Positions 25,574-35,298 of a DNA stretch of 64,000 bases are shown here, piece after piece. The notes under the pieces are model-generated. The model saw nothing but the letters and a program-made list of their open reading frames with translations, ran no database searches and was not told the DNA's origin. The stretch comes from an uncultured Marinicella sp. (GTDB lineage: Bacteria > Pseudomonadota > Gammaproteobacteria > Xanthomonadales > Marinicellaceae): the NCBI GenBank assembly GCA_947502595.1, contig CANNAM010000002.1, forward strand, positions 124,001 to 188,000, in the 5' to 3' direction. Position numbers and translations under genes: made by a program. Numbering within the stretch: position 1 is the first letter of the stretch; every line of letters starts with the position of its first letter.

Positions 25574-26692
25574 CTATTCAACTTGGCTGGAATTGATGTC
25601 AATAAAGTAATTATTGAACAAACTGCGTTCTACAACCTGGTAAACAACCACATCAGGCTGCTGAATATCAATAAATTTTTGGAGCCTATCACCGGTCAAA
25701 TGGTTGTATTTTAATTTCCATGTTTTATTGAAGGTGTGGTCATATAAACTAGAATTTTGCATCAAGAATGAATCTGCCAGTATCAATACGCCCTCAGGAT
25801 TTAACGCCTTTTCATTGACAGTATAAACAGGCCCGCGGTGAATATCTAAATAAGGTCTGAGCTTCATTGTGCATGGCTGTAACTGAAATGATTGTGGATC
25901 AATATTTCCTGCGCATACCTCAGATTCATTTTCTGTCTCTCGATAAACCAAGGTTTCATAACCCATTGGCAGTAGGTTTTGTATTTTTAGAAACTTGGCA
26001 TGTCCGCCATTTGCTTGTATGGCTTTGCTACCAAATTGATACTTAGGAAAAACCAAGCTTTGCTGATAAAATGAACTCAACGCTTCAAGGGATGCCTTAA
26101 ATCCAATCGTAGCACCCAGCTGATTCCAGTGCGAATCTGTTTTCCAATACAGCAACTCATCGTAATCGTGTTTACTTTCCAGCAGTATAGGGCGTAAATC
26201 CACAATATGCGCACCGAGCTTTTTACTTGCATTGATGAGTTTATCTGTGAGGTTATATTCAGCTGGCTGCACCCAATGGGGTAAATTTTCTGCATATATA
26301 CTGTGTTTATTTGGTGCCAAAACCAAAATAAATTCAATGCCTTGATATTCATACCATTGCTGAAGGTGAACCAAGTTTTTCGACCAATGATCAATCTGGA
26401 CATCACTGTAGGGATAAATATCCATGGTTTTGTAAAGCAACTTATTATGCATGTTGCCAAGGAACAAATCACCTTGTTTTCCAACAATGACGTTGGCAGG
26501 ATTGGTTGACTTGCCGAATATTTTAAAGGCCAAAAAATTGACATGACTTTCAATAAAATCAGTGTTGTATAAAACCTCAACGTTCAGTTCTTTTGGCCGT
26601 TTTAATAAGTTTACAGCAGGCAAAAAACCAATCCCCAGTGCAGCCACCAAGGAATACATGATCAATGATTTATTTTGTGATTTCATTTTCAT
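25574..26692 (-). CDS. AlgJ/AlgX-like SGNH acetyl-transfer protein
   Basis: A 372-residue protein anchored by one N-terminal membrane segment (SLIMYSLVAALGIGFLPAV), with a periplasmic SGNH-hydrolase-like domain. The characteristic DxxH-type motif is KTDSHWNQLGA near residue 190, and LILADSFL supplies the probable nucleophilic Ser. This is the AlgJ/AlgX (DHHW) family, which passes acetyl groups from an MBOAT partner to a polysaccharide. Its ATG overlaps the MBOAT stop by one base (TAATG), so the pair is translationally coupled. The glycan modified here is not known; alginate genes are absent. Confidence 0.87.
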   Translation of the reverse strand: MKMKSQNKSLIMYSLVAALGIGFLPAVNLLKRPKELNVEVLYNTDFIESHVNFLAFKIFGKSTNPANVIVGKQGDLFLGNMHNKLLYKTMDIYPYSDVQIDHWSKNLVHLQQWYEYQGIEFILVLAPNKHSIYAENLPHWVQPAEYNLTDKLINASKKLGAHIVDLRPILLESKHDYDELLYWKTDSHWNQLGATIGFKASLEALSSFYQQSLVFPKYQFGSKAIQANGGHAKFLKIQNLLPMGYETLVYRETENESEVCAGNIDPQSFQLQPCTMKLRPYLDIHRGPVYTVNEKALNPEGVLILADSFLMQNSSLYDHTFNKTWKLKYNHLTGDRLQKFIDIQQPDVVVYQVVERSLFNNYFIDINSSQVE

Positions 26693-28170
26693 TAGAAGTT
26701 AAAGTATAAGAATACTTCAGTGGTCGATAGGAATGAGTGGATAATGCTGTATGAAAACACCAGGCCAGCCAATACCATCATTTTTAAACTGACACTTTGC
26801 TGTTGAATAAAACGGTTGTTATTTTTTACCCACAAAACAACCGGCATCATCAATATGCAATAAATCAATGCTTGTTCTGGCACATTAACCACTCGATAAG
26901 CATGTGGCAACTTTTCATACAAAGGATAATTGAACCACCTGGACAGTGTATCTACATAGTCTATTGCGAACTCAAATTTTTCTTTGGGGTGCAAGCCCAA
27001 CATCCCTTGTAAAACTTTAATGGCACTGGACCAATTTTCGGCCCTGAAAAACACCCAAGCCAAGTTAACAAAGTTAAAGGTGATTAACCACCCCAACCAA
27101 CCCCAACAGGACAAACCAAAATGCTTCCATATCCGATGTACACACAAGGCAGCTCCGTGTAAAAAACCCCAAAACACAAAGGTCCAACCGGCACCATGCC
27201 AAAGCCCACCAAGAATAAATGTGGCCATTAAATTGCGGTAAGTAACCAATGAGCTTAAACGATTACCACCCAACGGTATATACACATAGTCTTTTAAAAA
27301 TCGTGACAGGGTGATGTGCCACCTGCGCCAAAAATCTTGAATGTCTTTGGCTTGATAGGGGCTGTTAAAATTCAGTGGTAGAACTATATTAAACATCAGG
27401 GCTATCCCAATAGCCATATCGGTGTAGCCGCTGAAATCAAAATACAACTGAAAAGTATAAGACAAAGAAGTGGCCCAAGCTTCAAAGAAATACAATTGCG
27501 GCGCTTGATCAAAACCGGCAGTTGCCCATACCGCAAAAGAATCAGCTATGATCACTTTTTTGAATAAGCCTATAGAAAATATAAACAAACCTCTGACTAA
27601 ATTATCTACATTGATTATGCGATTATTGAAGTTAGAAAACTGTGGCATCATTTCCTTGTGATGCACAATAGGACCGGCAATCAGCTGTGGGAAAAAGCTA
27701 ACAAATACAGTGTAGTTTAAAAAACTGTCTTCATGGGTTTCACCGCGATAACTATCAACCAGATAAGCAATTTGTTGAAAGGTAAAAAATGAAATTGCCA
27801 GTGGCAATGCCAAATTCAATAAACCCACCTCACTACCCAGCACGAAATTAATATTCTCAATAAAAAAATCAGCATACTTAAAATATGCCAGCAGTGATAA
27901 GTTTGCTGTGATGGCAAAAATCAATTGGCGTTTCTTGATTGATTGACCAGATGTTTTTGACCTCAGTTTTACAGCCGCCCAGTAGTTAAAAACCATTGAG
28001 CCGACAATCAAAGGTAAGTAGATAACATGCCACCAACTGTAAAAAAACAGCGATGCCATGACCAATAAAACTTTGGCATGAACGTATTGACCTTTGTGAT
28101 TTAATAAATAATAAATCACAAAAACTACGGGCAAAAAGAAAAAAATAAACTCTATTGAATTAAATAGCAA
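26692..28170 (-). CDS. MBOAT O-acyltransferase, AlgI-like
   Basis: A 492-residue multi-pass inner-membrane acyltransferase. About eleven hydrophobic segments are visible. The family signature segments are present: LVDSYRGETHED, FFPQLIAGPIVH, YFDFSGYTDMAIGIALM, and DFWRRWHITLSRFLKDYVYIPLGGNR. The catalytic-His block is GGLWHGAGWTFVFWGFLHG. It is the AlgI/DltB type that moves acyl groups across the membrane for polysaccharide O-acetylation. The likely start is TTG 28170 with AGGTG just upstream. It is followed immediately by the AlgJ-like partner. Confidence 0.93.
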   Translation of the reverse strand: MLFNSIEFIFFFLPVVFVIYYLLNHKGQYVHAKVLLVMASLFFYSWWHVIYLPLIVGSMVFNYWAAVKLRSKTSGQSIKKRQLIFAITANLSLLAYFKYADFFIENINFVLGSEVGLLNLALPLAISFFTFQQIAYLVDSYRGETHEDSFLNYTVFVSFFPQLIAGPIVHHKEMMPQFSNFNNRIINVDNLVRGLFIFSIGLFKKVIIADSFAVWATAGFDQAPQLYFFEAWATSLSYTFQLYFDFSGYTDMAIGIALMFNIVLPLNFNSPYQAKDIQDFWRRWHITLSRFLKDYVYIPLGGNRLSSLVTYRNLMATFILGGLWHGAGWTFVFWGFLHGAALCVHRIWKHFGLSCWGWLGWLITFNFVNLAWVFFRAENWSSAIKVLQGMLGLHPKEKFEFAIDYVDTLSRWFNYPLYEKLPHAYRVVNVPEQALIYCILMMPVVLWVKNNNRFIQQQSVSLKMMVLAGLVFSYSIIHSFLSTTEVFLYFNF

Positions 28171-28367
28171 ATTGCACCTGTTGAACCATTCCTAAAAAGA
28201 TATTTCATGGCTTTTTGTCCCAAAGATATAAATCCACCATAGCCGTTCTAAATAACAGGCCTTACAGGCAGCGATAAACTAAATTGGATTATATTAACTA
28301 CAAAGTGAGTTGTCCAACCGACCAGAATAATTACTTTTACCAACATTACAATTGAACCCCAGATAAA

Positions 28368-29450
28368 TTAAAACCCCAAGTCAATCTGTTGGCCGCTGGC
28401 AGCTTGGTATTGGATGCCCAGGCCGAGGAGTCTGACGGGCTTTTGCTGGCGCAGCCAAGCCGTTTCAATCAGTTGGGCGAACACCGAAGCGTCCAGTTTT
28501 GGGTGGATTTTCTGTGCGCTGGTGGTTTGGAAATTATGAAATCGAATTTTGACATACAAAGCTTTGATGCGGATATTCTGCTTTTTCAGGGCACGCAGGT
28601 GTCTGACCTGCAACATGTCATACAAGCGTTGTAATTCAGCATAACAAGCATTTAAGTCCGGTAAATCATGTAAAAAAGTATCCTCAACACTGACTGATTT
28701 ACGCCGACTGCTGGTTTGAACTGGGCGTTCATCGATACCTCGGCAAAGCTTGTATAAAGTATGACCAAACACCCCAAAGCTGTGTTGTAGCTGGGTTGGA
28801 CTCAACCGCTGTAAGTCACCACAGGTATGCAAACCCATGGCATGCATTTTGTTGGCCGTTACTTTACCCACGCCATAAATCTTTTTCACCGGCAAATGCT
28901 GAACAAAGGCATCGATGGCATCGGGTGTCACCACAAACTGACCATTGGGCTTGTTCCAGTCACTGGCAATTTTGGCCAAAAACTTATTTGGCGCTATGCC
29001 AGCTGAAGCTGTCAGCTGATGTTGTTGCCAGATGTCCTGCCTGATTTGTTGGGCTATTAAGGTTGCGCTGCCTTGACAGTGTGCTGAATTTGTCACGTCT
29101 AAAAAGGCCTCATCCAAAGACAAAGGCTGGATGGTTTTGGTGTAATTCTTGAACAACGCTTGAATGCCTTTAGACTCATGTTGGTACACGGCCATCCGTA
29201 CCGGTTGAATAATTAACTGTGGGCATTTTTTAATCGCTTGGGCCATAGGCATGGCAGAGTGGATACCAAAAGCCCTGGCCTCATAAGAACAGGTGGCCAC
29301 CACACCCCTTTTATCCGGCGCTCCACCGACAGCCACAGGCTTGCCTTGAAGTGCAGGGAAATCACGGGCCTCTATCGCTGCATAGAAACAGTCCATATCA
29401 ATGTGAATGATTTTTCTGAGCGTTTGCTGATCAGTTATGTTACCCGACAT
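28368..29450 (-). CDS. dinB: DNA polymerase IV (Y-family)
   Basis: This is an error-prone translesion DNA polymerase. The palm begins with RKIIHIDMDCFYAAIEARDFP, and SLDEAFLDVT holds the second pair of catalytic acidic residues. The little-finger domain lies at about residues 235-345, with the family's KSVSVEDTF segment at its start. The chosen start ATG 29450 gives 360 residues and overlaps the epimerase by 11 bases. An upstream in-frame start at 29495 would run 56 bases into it. There is no beta-clamp motif at the very C-terminus that I can name with certainty. I see no LexA-type box, and transcription probably comes from the operon promoter upstream of the phosphofructokinase gene. Confidence 0.95.
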   Translation of the reverse strand: MSGNITDQQTLRKIIHIDMDCFYAAIEARDFPALQGKPVAVGGAPDKRGVVATCSYEARAFGIHSAMPMAQAIKKCPQLIIQPVRMAVYQHESKGIQALFKNYTKTIQPLSLDEAFLDVTNSAHCQGSATLIAQQIRQDIWQQHQLTASAGIAPNKFLAKIASDWNKPNGQFVVTPDAIDAFVQHLPVKKIYGVGKVTANKMHAMGLHTCGDLQRLSPTQLQHSFGVFGHTLYKLCRGIDERPVQTSSRRKSVSVEDTFLHDLPDLNACYAELQRLYDMLQVRHLRALKKQNIRIKALYVKIRFHNFQTTSAQKIHPKLDASVFAQLIETAWLRQQKPVRLLGLGIQYQAASGQQIDLGF

Positions 29451-30420
29451 CTTCGTGGTGGTACTGGCGATACCATGCAATGAAGTTTTTAACACCCTGT
29501 TGAAAACTCACCGCGGGTTGCCAATCAAATTGTATTTGAAAAGCCGAAGCATCGGCTTGGTTGTGTTTAATTTCACCGGCTTGTAGTGGTAACAACACAT
29601 GTTCGGTTGTTTTACCCAGTGTTTGTTCCAAAGTCTCAACCACATCCATTAATGCAATGGCTTGCTGCCCGCCCAGGTTATAAATTTGGTGCGGTGTTCC
29701 GAGTTTGTTGGTGCTAGGTGGGCAATCAATCACTTTCAAAATGGCTGCCACCAAATCATCAATATAGATCATATCTCGGCTGTGCTGACCATGATTATGG
29801 ATATCAATGGCCTGGCCTTTTTCTAGTTTTTCAGTGAATTTATACAACGCCATATCGGGTCTGCCCCAGGGGCCATAGACTGTAAAGAATCGCAAACCGG
29901 TGGCAGGTAACTGGTATAAATGTGCGTAGCTGTGGGCCAACACTTCATTGGCTTTTTTGCTGGCTGCATACAGTGATATTGGCTGATCTGAACTGCTTTG
30001 TTCGGTGACAGGAAAGTCTGTATTATCGCCATACACCGCAGCAGTTGAAGCGTATACCAGGTGTTGAACTTGATGTAAGCGGCATTGCTCTATGATGTGA
30101 CTGAAGCCCATGACATTGTTGTGCATTATGGTTTGGGCTTGAGCACTGCTGTTCTGTAACCCTGCCACAGCGGCCAAATGAATCACTTGCTCAATGTTTT
30201 CACGTTCAAAAATTTCAGCCATGGCTACAATGTCTGTTACATCAGCTGTTGCAAAACTGAAACGATCTGCTGGCAACAAAGCCAAGCGATCGTGTTTTAG
30301 CTGCACATCATAATCAGGATTGAAGTTATCAACACCAATGACAGCATGATTCAAAGCCAGTAGTTGACGACATACTTGGCTGCCTATGAAGCCTGCAGCG
30401 CCCGTCACTAAGATACTCAT
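29440..30420 (-). CDS. NAD-dependent epimerase, UDP-glucuronate/UDP-HexNAc 4-epimerase type
   Basis: A 326-residue extended SDR enzyme that probably inverts C4 of a UDP-sugar. The N-terminal Rossmann motif is LVTGAAGFIGSQ and the catalytic residues are in VYASTAAVYG and YAASKKANE (Tyr-x3-Lys). VIHLAAVAGLQNS and TVYGPWGRPDM are typical of UDP-glucuronate epimerases. It overlaps the upstream dehydrogenase gene by 4 bases. Together they would turn a UDP-hexose into a UDP-hexuronic acid and its C4 epimer for surface polysaccharide. Substrate choice between UDP-GlcA and UDP-GlcNAcA is unresolved. Confidence 0.9.
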   Translation of the reverse strand: MSILVTGAAGFIGSQVCRQLLALNHAVIGVDNFNPDYDVQLKHDRLALLPADRFSFATADVTDIVAMAEIFERENIEQVIHLAAVAGLQNSSAQAQTIMHNNVMGFSHIIEQCRLHQVQHLVYASTAAVYGDNTDFPVTEQSSSDQPISLYAASKKANEVLAHSYAHLYQLPATGLRFFTVYGPWGRPDMALYKFTEKLEKGQAIDIHNHGQHSRDMIYIDDLVAAILKVIDCPPSTNKLGTPHQIYNLGGQQAIALMDVVETLEQTLGKTTEHVLLPLQAGEIKHNQADASAFQIQFDWQPAVSFQQGVKNFIAWYRQYHHEDVG

Positions 30421-31679
30421 AACCGCTCATCTACCCATTCCTCAGGCAACAGACCTTTTAAATCAAACAACACCCCGTCATCCTGCAAAAAATTTCTGGG
30501 GTTACTGGCTAAAAACTCATCATGTGCCACAGCCAATACCACCAAATCATAATGCTTTTCAACCGGGGTTTGTACCAGTGGTTGGTTCAGCTCTTGCGCT
30601 TCCTTGGGATCAACCCATGGGTCATAAACATCGATTTGAGCGTGGTACGCTTGCAGTTGCTCGACGATTTCAAGTACCCGTGTATTGCGTAAATCAGGGC
30701 AGTTTTCTTTGAAACTTAAGCCCATAATCAACACTTTCGCCGCAACTATGTGTTTTTGCTTCAAAGCCATCAGTTTCAAAATTCGCTCACTGACATAACT
30801 GCTCATGCTCTCATTGATGCGCCTGGCTGTTGTAATCAACTGCGGAAAATACCCCTTTTCTTGAGACTTATGAATCAAATAATAAGGATCAACCCCAATA
30901 CAGTGGCCGCCAACCAAACCTGGAGTGAACTTAAGGAAGTTCCATTTGGTACCTGCAGCTTCAATCACCTCCAACACATCAATTTCCATCTCATGAAACA
31001 TCATCGCCAACTCATTCATAAAAGCAATATTGATGTCCCGTTGGGTGTTTTCAATCGCTTTGGCGGCTTCAGCCACTTTGATTGAAGGGGCTAAATGGGT
31101 ACCTGCTTGGATGATTTTTTGGTACAGCTTATTGATATTTTGGGCAACTTCTGGTGTTGATCCTGAAACCACTTTAACTATTGAAGACAGGGTGTTGGTT
31201 TTATCACCGGGATTGATGCGTTCAGGTGAATAGCCCAAGTAAAAACTTTGGTTCAACACCAGGCCACTGCGAGCTGCCAGTATCTTGGCGCAAACCCCTT
31301 CTGTCGCTCCAGGGTAAACTGTGGACTCATAAATCACTGTATCACCTGGGTTCAACATCGCACCCACCAGCTCTGATGCCTGAATCAATGGTGACAGGTC
31401 AGGGGTGTTATTGGTGTCTACTGGGGTCGGTACTGTGATGATGTAACATGTGGCAACTTTGATTGCTTGTGCATCGGCAGTGAAAGTAAGCTGACTGGCT
31501 TGTTGTAATCGTTCGCTGCTGATTTCCTGGGTTTTGTCTAGGCACTGTTTGAGTTGTTCAATGCGTTCTGAATTGATGTCATAACCAATCACAGCATAAT
31601 GTTCCGCCAACGCCACAGCCAGGGGCAAACCCACATAGCCCAGGCCAATCACTGCTATTTTGCTGTGTTCATCAATCAT
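30417..31679 (-). CDS. Nucleotide-sugar dehydrogenase, TviB/WbpO-like
   Basis: A 420-residue UDP-glucose/GDP-mannose dehydrogenase family enzyme. It oxidises C6 of a UDP-sugar to the uronic acid with two NAD+. Visible are the N-terminal IAVIGLGYVGLPLAVAL, the YSPERINPGDK stretch, and GGHCIGVDPYYL with the catalytic Cys. The C-terminal domain contains GLSFKENCPDLRNTRV. Length and motif spelling match the UDP-N-acetylhexosamine type (TviB, WbpO) better than plain UDP-glucose dehydrogenase, but this is a judgement by eye. It starts 12 bases after the phosphofructokinase stop. Confidence 0.9.
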   Translation of the reverse strand: MIDEHSKIAVIGLGYVGLPLAVALAEHYAVIGYDINSERIEQLKQCLDKTQEISSERLQQASQLTFTADAQAIKVATCYIITVPTPVDTNNTPDLSPLIQASELVGAMLNPGDTVIYESTVYPGATEGVCAKILAARSGLVLNQSFYLGYSPERINPGDKTNTLSSIVKVVSGSTPEVAQNINKLYQKIIQAGTHLAPSIKVAEAAKAIENTQRDINIAFMNELAMMFHEMEIDVLEVIEAAGTKWNFLKFTPGLVGGHCIGVDPYYLIHKSQEKGYFPQLITTARRINESMSSYVSERILKLMALKQKHIVAAKVLIMGLSFKENCPDLRNTRVLEIVEQLQAYHAQIDVYDPWVDPKEAQELNQPLVQTPVEKHYDLVVLAVAHDEFLASNPRNFLQDDGVLFDLKGLLPEEWVDERL

Positions 31680-31691
31680 CTTAGGGCTCTG

Positions 31692-32951
31692 TTATATTTC
31701 AAAATGAGGCAGTTTCTTTGCCGTTAAATGTTGTGACAGCCTGACATAATGGGGCAATCCATTGTCATTGTAAGGTGGATAGGCTTCACCAACAATCAAA
31801 GGTTGCATGTATTTTCGGCATTTGTCGGTGATGCCAAAACCATCTTCAGTGATGTAATCTCGAGGCAACATTTTTTCAACATTGGCCAAATCTTTCAGTT
31901 CCGCCACAGCAATCTCCCACTTATAGGGTTCATCTTGTAAACGTTTAATAACTGGCATCACTGAATTGCGCCCTGCAACGGCCAACTCAACGGCTTTTTC
32001 ACCCACTGCATATGCCTGGTCCAAATCAGTCTTAGAGGCCAAATGTCTGGCCGAACGTTGTAAATAATCACTGATGGCATAGTGGTATTTATAACCCAAT
32101 TCATCATTTACCATTTGTGCCACCACCGCTGCCACACCACCGAGCTGTGAATGACCAAAAGCATCGACCGTGCCTGCATCGGCTAAGAATTTACCGTTGG
32201 AATTTCTCACCCCTTCTGAAACCACCACAGAACAATAACCATGGTTCTCTACTGACCATTTAACCCGCTGTAAGAAAGCTGTTTGGTCAAAAGGGATCTC
32301 AGGAAACAGAATGATTTGTGGCGGTTCATCATGGTTTTTGCCAGCCAATCCACCAGCCGCAGCAATCCAACCAGCGTGACGCCCCATAACTTCCATAATG
32401 AATACCTTGGTTGAACTTTCTGCCATGGATTCAACATCTAAACTGGCTTCCATGATTGAAGTCGCAATGTATTTTGCAGTGGTACCAAAACCTGGACAAG
32501 TGTCGGTAACTGGTAAATCATTGTCAATGGTTTTAGGCACCCCAATACAGGTCACATCCAGACCCTTGGACTTGGCCATTTGTGACACTTTGAATGCCGT
32601 GTCAGATGAATCGCCACCGCCATTGTACAGAAAATATCCGATGTTATGGGCTTTGAAAACATCGATCAAGCGTTCATATTCTGTGCGTTGGGTTTCCATG
32701 TCTTTGAGTTTATAGCGACATGAGCCAAATGCACCACCTGGTGTATGCAGCAATGCAGCTATATCAGCATCACTGTGCTGTGCAGTATCAACCAACTCCT
32801 CACGCAGTACACCAATGATGCCGTTTTTAGCACCAAAAACAGTACCGATGTTGGGATTTTTACGGGCTGCTTGAATGACACCACAGGCTGTGGCATTGAT
32901 TACGGCAGTTACACCACCTGATTGACAATAGAGTACGTTTTTCTTAGACAT
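31692..32951 (-). CDS. pfp: Pyrophosphate-dependent 6-phosphofructokinase
   Basis: This enzyme interconverts fructose-6-phosphate and fructose-1,6-bisphosphate using pyrophosphate rather than ATP, reversibly. The 419-residue length fits the long PPi type. Evidence for PPi use is the lysine in VPKTIDNDLP (ATP enzymes carry Gly there) and the altered GGGDSSDTA phosphate loop in place of GGDGS. MEVMGRHAGWIA is the fructose-6-phosphate site. A GGAAA-type ribosome binding site precedes ATG 32951. It heads a four-gene minus-strand run with the UDP-sugar genes and dinB. Confidence 0.93.
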   Translation of the reverse strand: MSKKNVLYCQSGGVTAVINATACGVIQAARKNPNIGTVFGAKNGIIGVLREELVDTAQHSDADIAALLHTPGGAFGSCRYKLKDMETQRTEYERLIDVFKAHNIGYFLYNGGGDSSDTAFKVSQMAKSKGLDVTCIGVPKTIDNDLPVTDTCPGFGTTAKYIATSIMEASLDVESMAESSTKVFIMEVMGRHAGWIAAAGGLAGKNHDEPPQIILFPEIPFDQTAFLQRVKWSVENHGYCSVVVSEGVRNSNGKFLADAGTVDAFGHSQLGGVAAVVAQMVNDELGYKYHYAISDYLQRSARHLASKTDLDQAYAVGEKAVELAVAGRNSVMPVIKRLQDEPYKWEIAVAELKDLANVEKMLPRDYITEDGFGITDKCRKYMQPLIVGEAYPPYNDNGLPHYVRLSQHLTAKKLPHFEI

Positions 32952-33181
32952 TGATAATTTCCTGACTGGTAATTTGTGGGTACGTATTGACTAAAATGCT
33001 TCTGACGTGTACTGTATCACGTTTTTTAGCGCCAAGACCCAAAGTGACGGTGTCACATGGTTTAAGCGTAGAATTTTAACTGAAAAAGCCAACCATTGCA
33101 TGATGTCTGAGGGCAAATATGTAATCAATTGCTGACTTTTCATAACCAGCCAGAAAAAATAACTAAATCCGAGAACAGCAT

Positions 33182-33745
33182 ATGAGAATTGTATTATTAG
33201 GCGCGCCTGGAAGCGGCAAAGGCACCCAAGCCAAACTGATCGTAGATAAGCTCAACATCCCACACATTTCCACCGGTGATTTACTGCGTGGTGCGATTGC
33301 TGCCAAAACCCCTTTGGGATTGGCTGCGAAAGAAGTGATGGACAAGGGCGACCTGGTTTCAGATGAAATCGTACTGGGCATGCTTAAAGACAGACTGAAT
33401 CAAGATGATGCCAATAATGGTTTTATTCTGGACGGTTTTCCACGCAATGTAACGCAAGCCGCTATGCTTGAAGACTTACTTGCTGAACTGGCAATGCAAT
33501 TGGATCATGCCTTGTTGATTCAAGTTGACCCTGATGAAGTGGTGGCCAGAATTGCCAAACGTGCAGAAATTGAAGGCCGCGCCGATGACACTGAAACCGT
33601 GGTTCGCAATCGTTTGAATGTTTACAAAGAACAAACCGCTCCAGTTGCTGATTTTTACAAAAACCAAGACATCCTCACTGAGGTCCTGGGTAAAGGCAGC
33701 ATCGAAGATGTTCAAGCAAGAATTCAAGCCATCTTAAGATTTTAG
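33182..33745 (+). CDS. adk: Adenylate kinase (short-lid form)
   Basis: Adenylate kinase balances ATP, ADP and AMP. At 187 residues it is the short form, with a compact lid (about residues 126-142, KRAEIEGRADDTETVVRNR) and no zinc-binding Cys set. The P-loop is LLGAPGSGKGTQAK, the AMP-binding segments include HISTGDLLRGAI and FILDGFPRN. It is divergent from the phosphofructokinase gene, with about 230 bases between them holding both promoters. Confidence 0.97.
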   Translation: MRIVLLGAPGSGKGTQAKLIVDKLNIPHISTGDLLRGAIAAKTPLGLAAKEVMDKGDLVSDEIVLGMLKDRLNQDDANNGFILDGFPRNVTQAAMLEDLLAELAMQLDHALLIQVDPDEVVARIAKRAEIEGRADDTETVVRNRLNVYKEQTAPVADFYKNQDILTEVLGKGSIEDVQARIQAILRF

Positions 33746-33894
33746 TCCAGCTTTGACTGTGTTTTGAGCCAACTCACAGGTTCGTTAAACACCAAAACAT
33801 ATATGACCAATTTATTACGCCCCATAATTCTGTGGGATGTTTGTTGTGCCTATTGAAAATGACTTGAGACTTGAGTTTTAACGTGATGGGCTGC

Positions 33895-35298
33895 TTACTG
33901 ACAGATTTGATTTCGGCCCTGATTTTTTGCGGCATACAACATTTGGTCGGCTCGTTTAAAGCAGTCCATTAAACCCTCATTGGGCTTCATGCAAGCGATA
34001 CCAAAACTGCAGGTCAGGCGCTGTTGATGAGGAAATACACGCTTGCTCAAACTCACTTGAATTTTTTCGCACAGTTTCTTGGCCTCATCTTGCTCAGCAG
34101 GCTGTTTGATAATAATAAACTCTTCACCGCCCCACCTACCAACCACATCTGCTGCATCACAACATTCCAGCAACAAACCACCAAAAGCTTTTAGCACCTG
34201 ATCTCCTACTACATGACCATGGTTGTCATTGATTGCTTTGAACAAATCTAAATCCAGAACAATTAAACACAATGGCCCCTTATCAAAGTTGTTGTACTGA
34301 CCACTGGCAATCAACCCATTGAAATGGTGGCGGTTATAAAGTCCAGTTAAATCATCATGCTGACTGATTCTTTGTAACTCAGCATTGGAGTTCATTAGCT
34401 CCTGCTGTAACTGACTCAGTTGTTGATTTTTAAACGTTAATTTTTGGTTGTAATCGCGAATGATCGAATACCTTAATAAAATCAATGCCAATACAATTAA
34501 ACCACCCAAAACCACTTGCCAGATCAACTTATAATTGGTGTTATCAATGATTGTGACATCATTCCATCGATTGTAAATATCGAAATGCTGATGGTCAGAG
34601 ATTTCACTTAAGGCCTGGTTTAAATTATTCAGCAACTCATGCTGCCCCTTAGCAACACCCATCCTCAAAATATCGCTGGGCCCAGCCCAACCAGCCAGCT
34701 TTAGGTTGCTCAAACCATGTTTTTGAATGTGGTTATTAACTGACAACACCGAACCAATAAATAAATCTATCTGACCCTCAGCAACTGCCCGCAAGCCTTG
34801 GTATTCAGTTTCAAAAGTCATGGTGTTAATGTTGGGGTAATTGCGCTTAATAAACTCGCTGATTCTATACCCTTGAGTCAGACCTAAAGTCCGCTGACCA
34901 ATATTTTCTATACCTTGTAAAAAAGGCTGTTCTTGAGCTGAAACTAAAAAGTTAGGCGCCGTAAAGTAGGCTTTTGTGAAATCCAGATAAAGGTCCCTTT
35001 GTGAAGTTTTATTGAGCATAGGCAACACCATACAATCCCCTGACTTAATAGCATTCAATGACTGTTGCCAGGTTTCAGTTATGACCAATTGAAAATCATA
35101 ATTGGTGTTTTCTTCAAGGAGTTTAATGTAGTCAGAAGACAGTCCAATGTGCTGGCTATTTTCAATCGCTTCATAAGGCAACCAGTCTGGATCAACACAA
35201 TAAGTTACAGTGACTTTTTCAGCAAGCACAGGCGAAAGTACAGCCCAACAACAAACAACTGACAACCATCGAGTTAAACTACTCCAACCTTTTACCAT
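33895..35298 (-). CDS. Diguanylate cyclase with periplasmic solute-binding sensor
   Basis: A 467-residue membrane protein making cyclic di-GMP. It has a signal/anchor peptide, a periplasmic SBP_bac_3-type ligand-binding domain (about 28-245, YCVDPDWLPYEAIENSQHIG onward), one membrane helix (about 256-275) and a short coiled coil. A C-terminal GGDEF domain follows with the active-site RWGGEEF and DLDLFKAINDNHGH. The inhibitory RxxD site, expected just before the active site, reads DAAD, so product feedback is probably lost. The sensor fold suggests response to an amino acid or small organic ligand. Confidence 0.93.
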   Translation of the reverse strand: MVKGWSSLTRWLSVVCCWAVLSPVLAEKVTVTYCVDPDWLPYEAIENSQHIGLSSDYIKLLEENTNYDFQLVITETWQQSLNAIKSGDCMVLPMLNKTSQRDLYLDFTKAYFTAPNFLVSAQEQPFLQGIENIGQRTLGLTQGYRISEFIKRNYPNINTMTFETEYQGLRAVAEGQIDLFIGSVLSVNNHIQKHGLSNLKLAGWAGPSDILRMGVAKGQHELLNNLNQALSEISDHQHFDIYNRWNDVTIIDNTNYKLIWQVVLGGLIVLALILLRYSIIRDYNQKLTFKNQQLSQLQQELMNSNAELQRISQHDDLTGLYNRHHFNGLIASGQYNNFDKGPLCLIVLDLDLFKAINDNHGHVVGDQVLKAFGGLLLECCDAADVVGRWGGEEFIIIKQPAEQDEAKKLCEKIQVSLSKRVFPHQQRLTCSFGIACMKPNEGLMDCFKRADQMLYAAKNQGRNQICQ

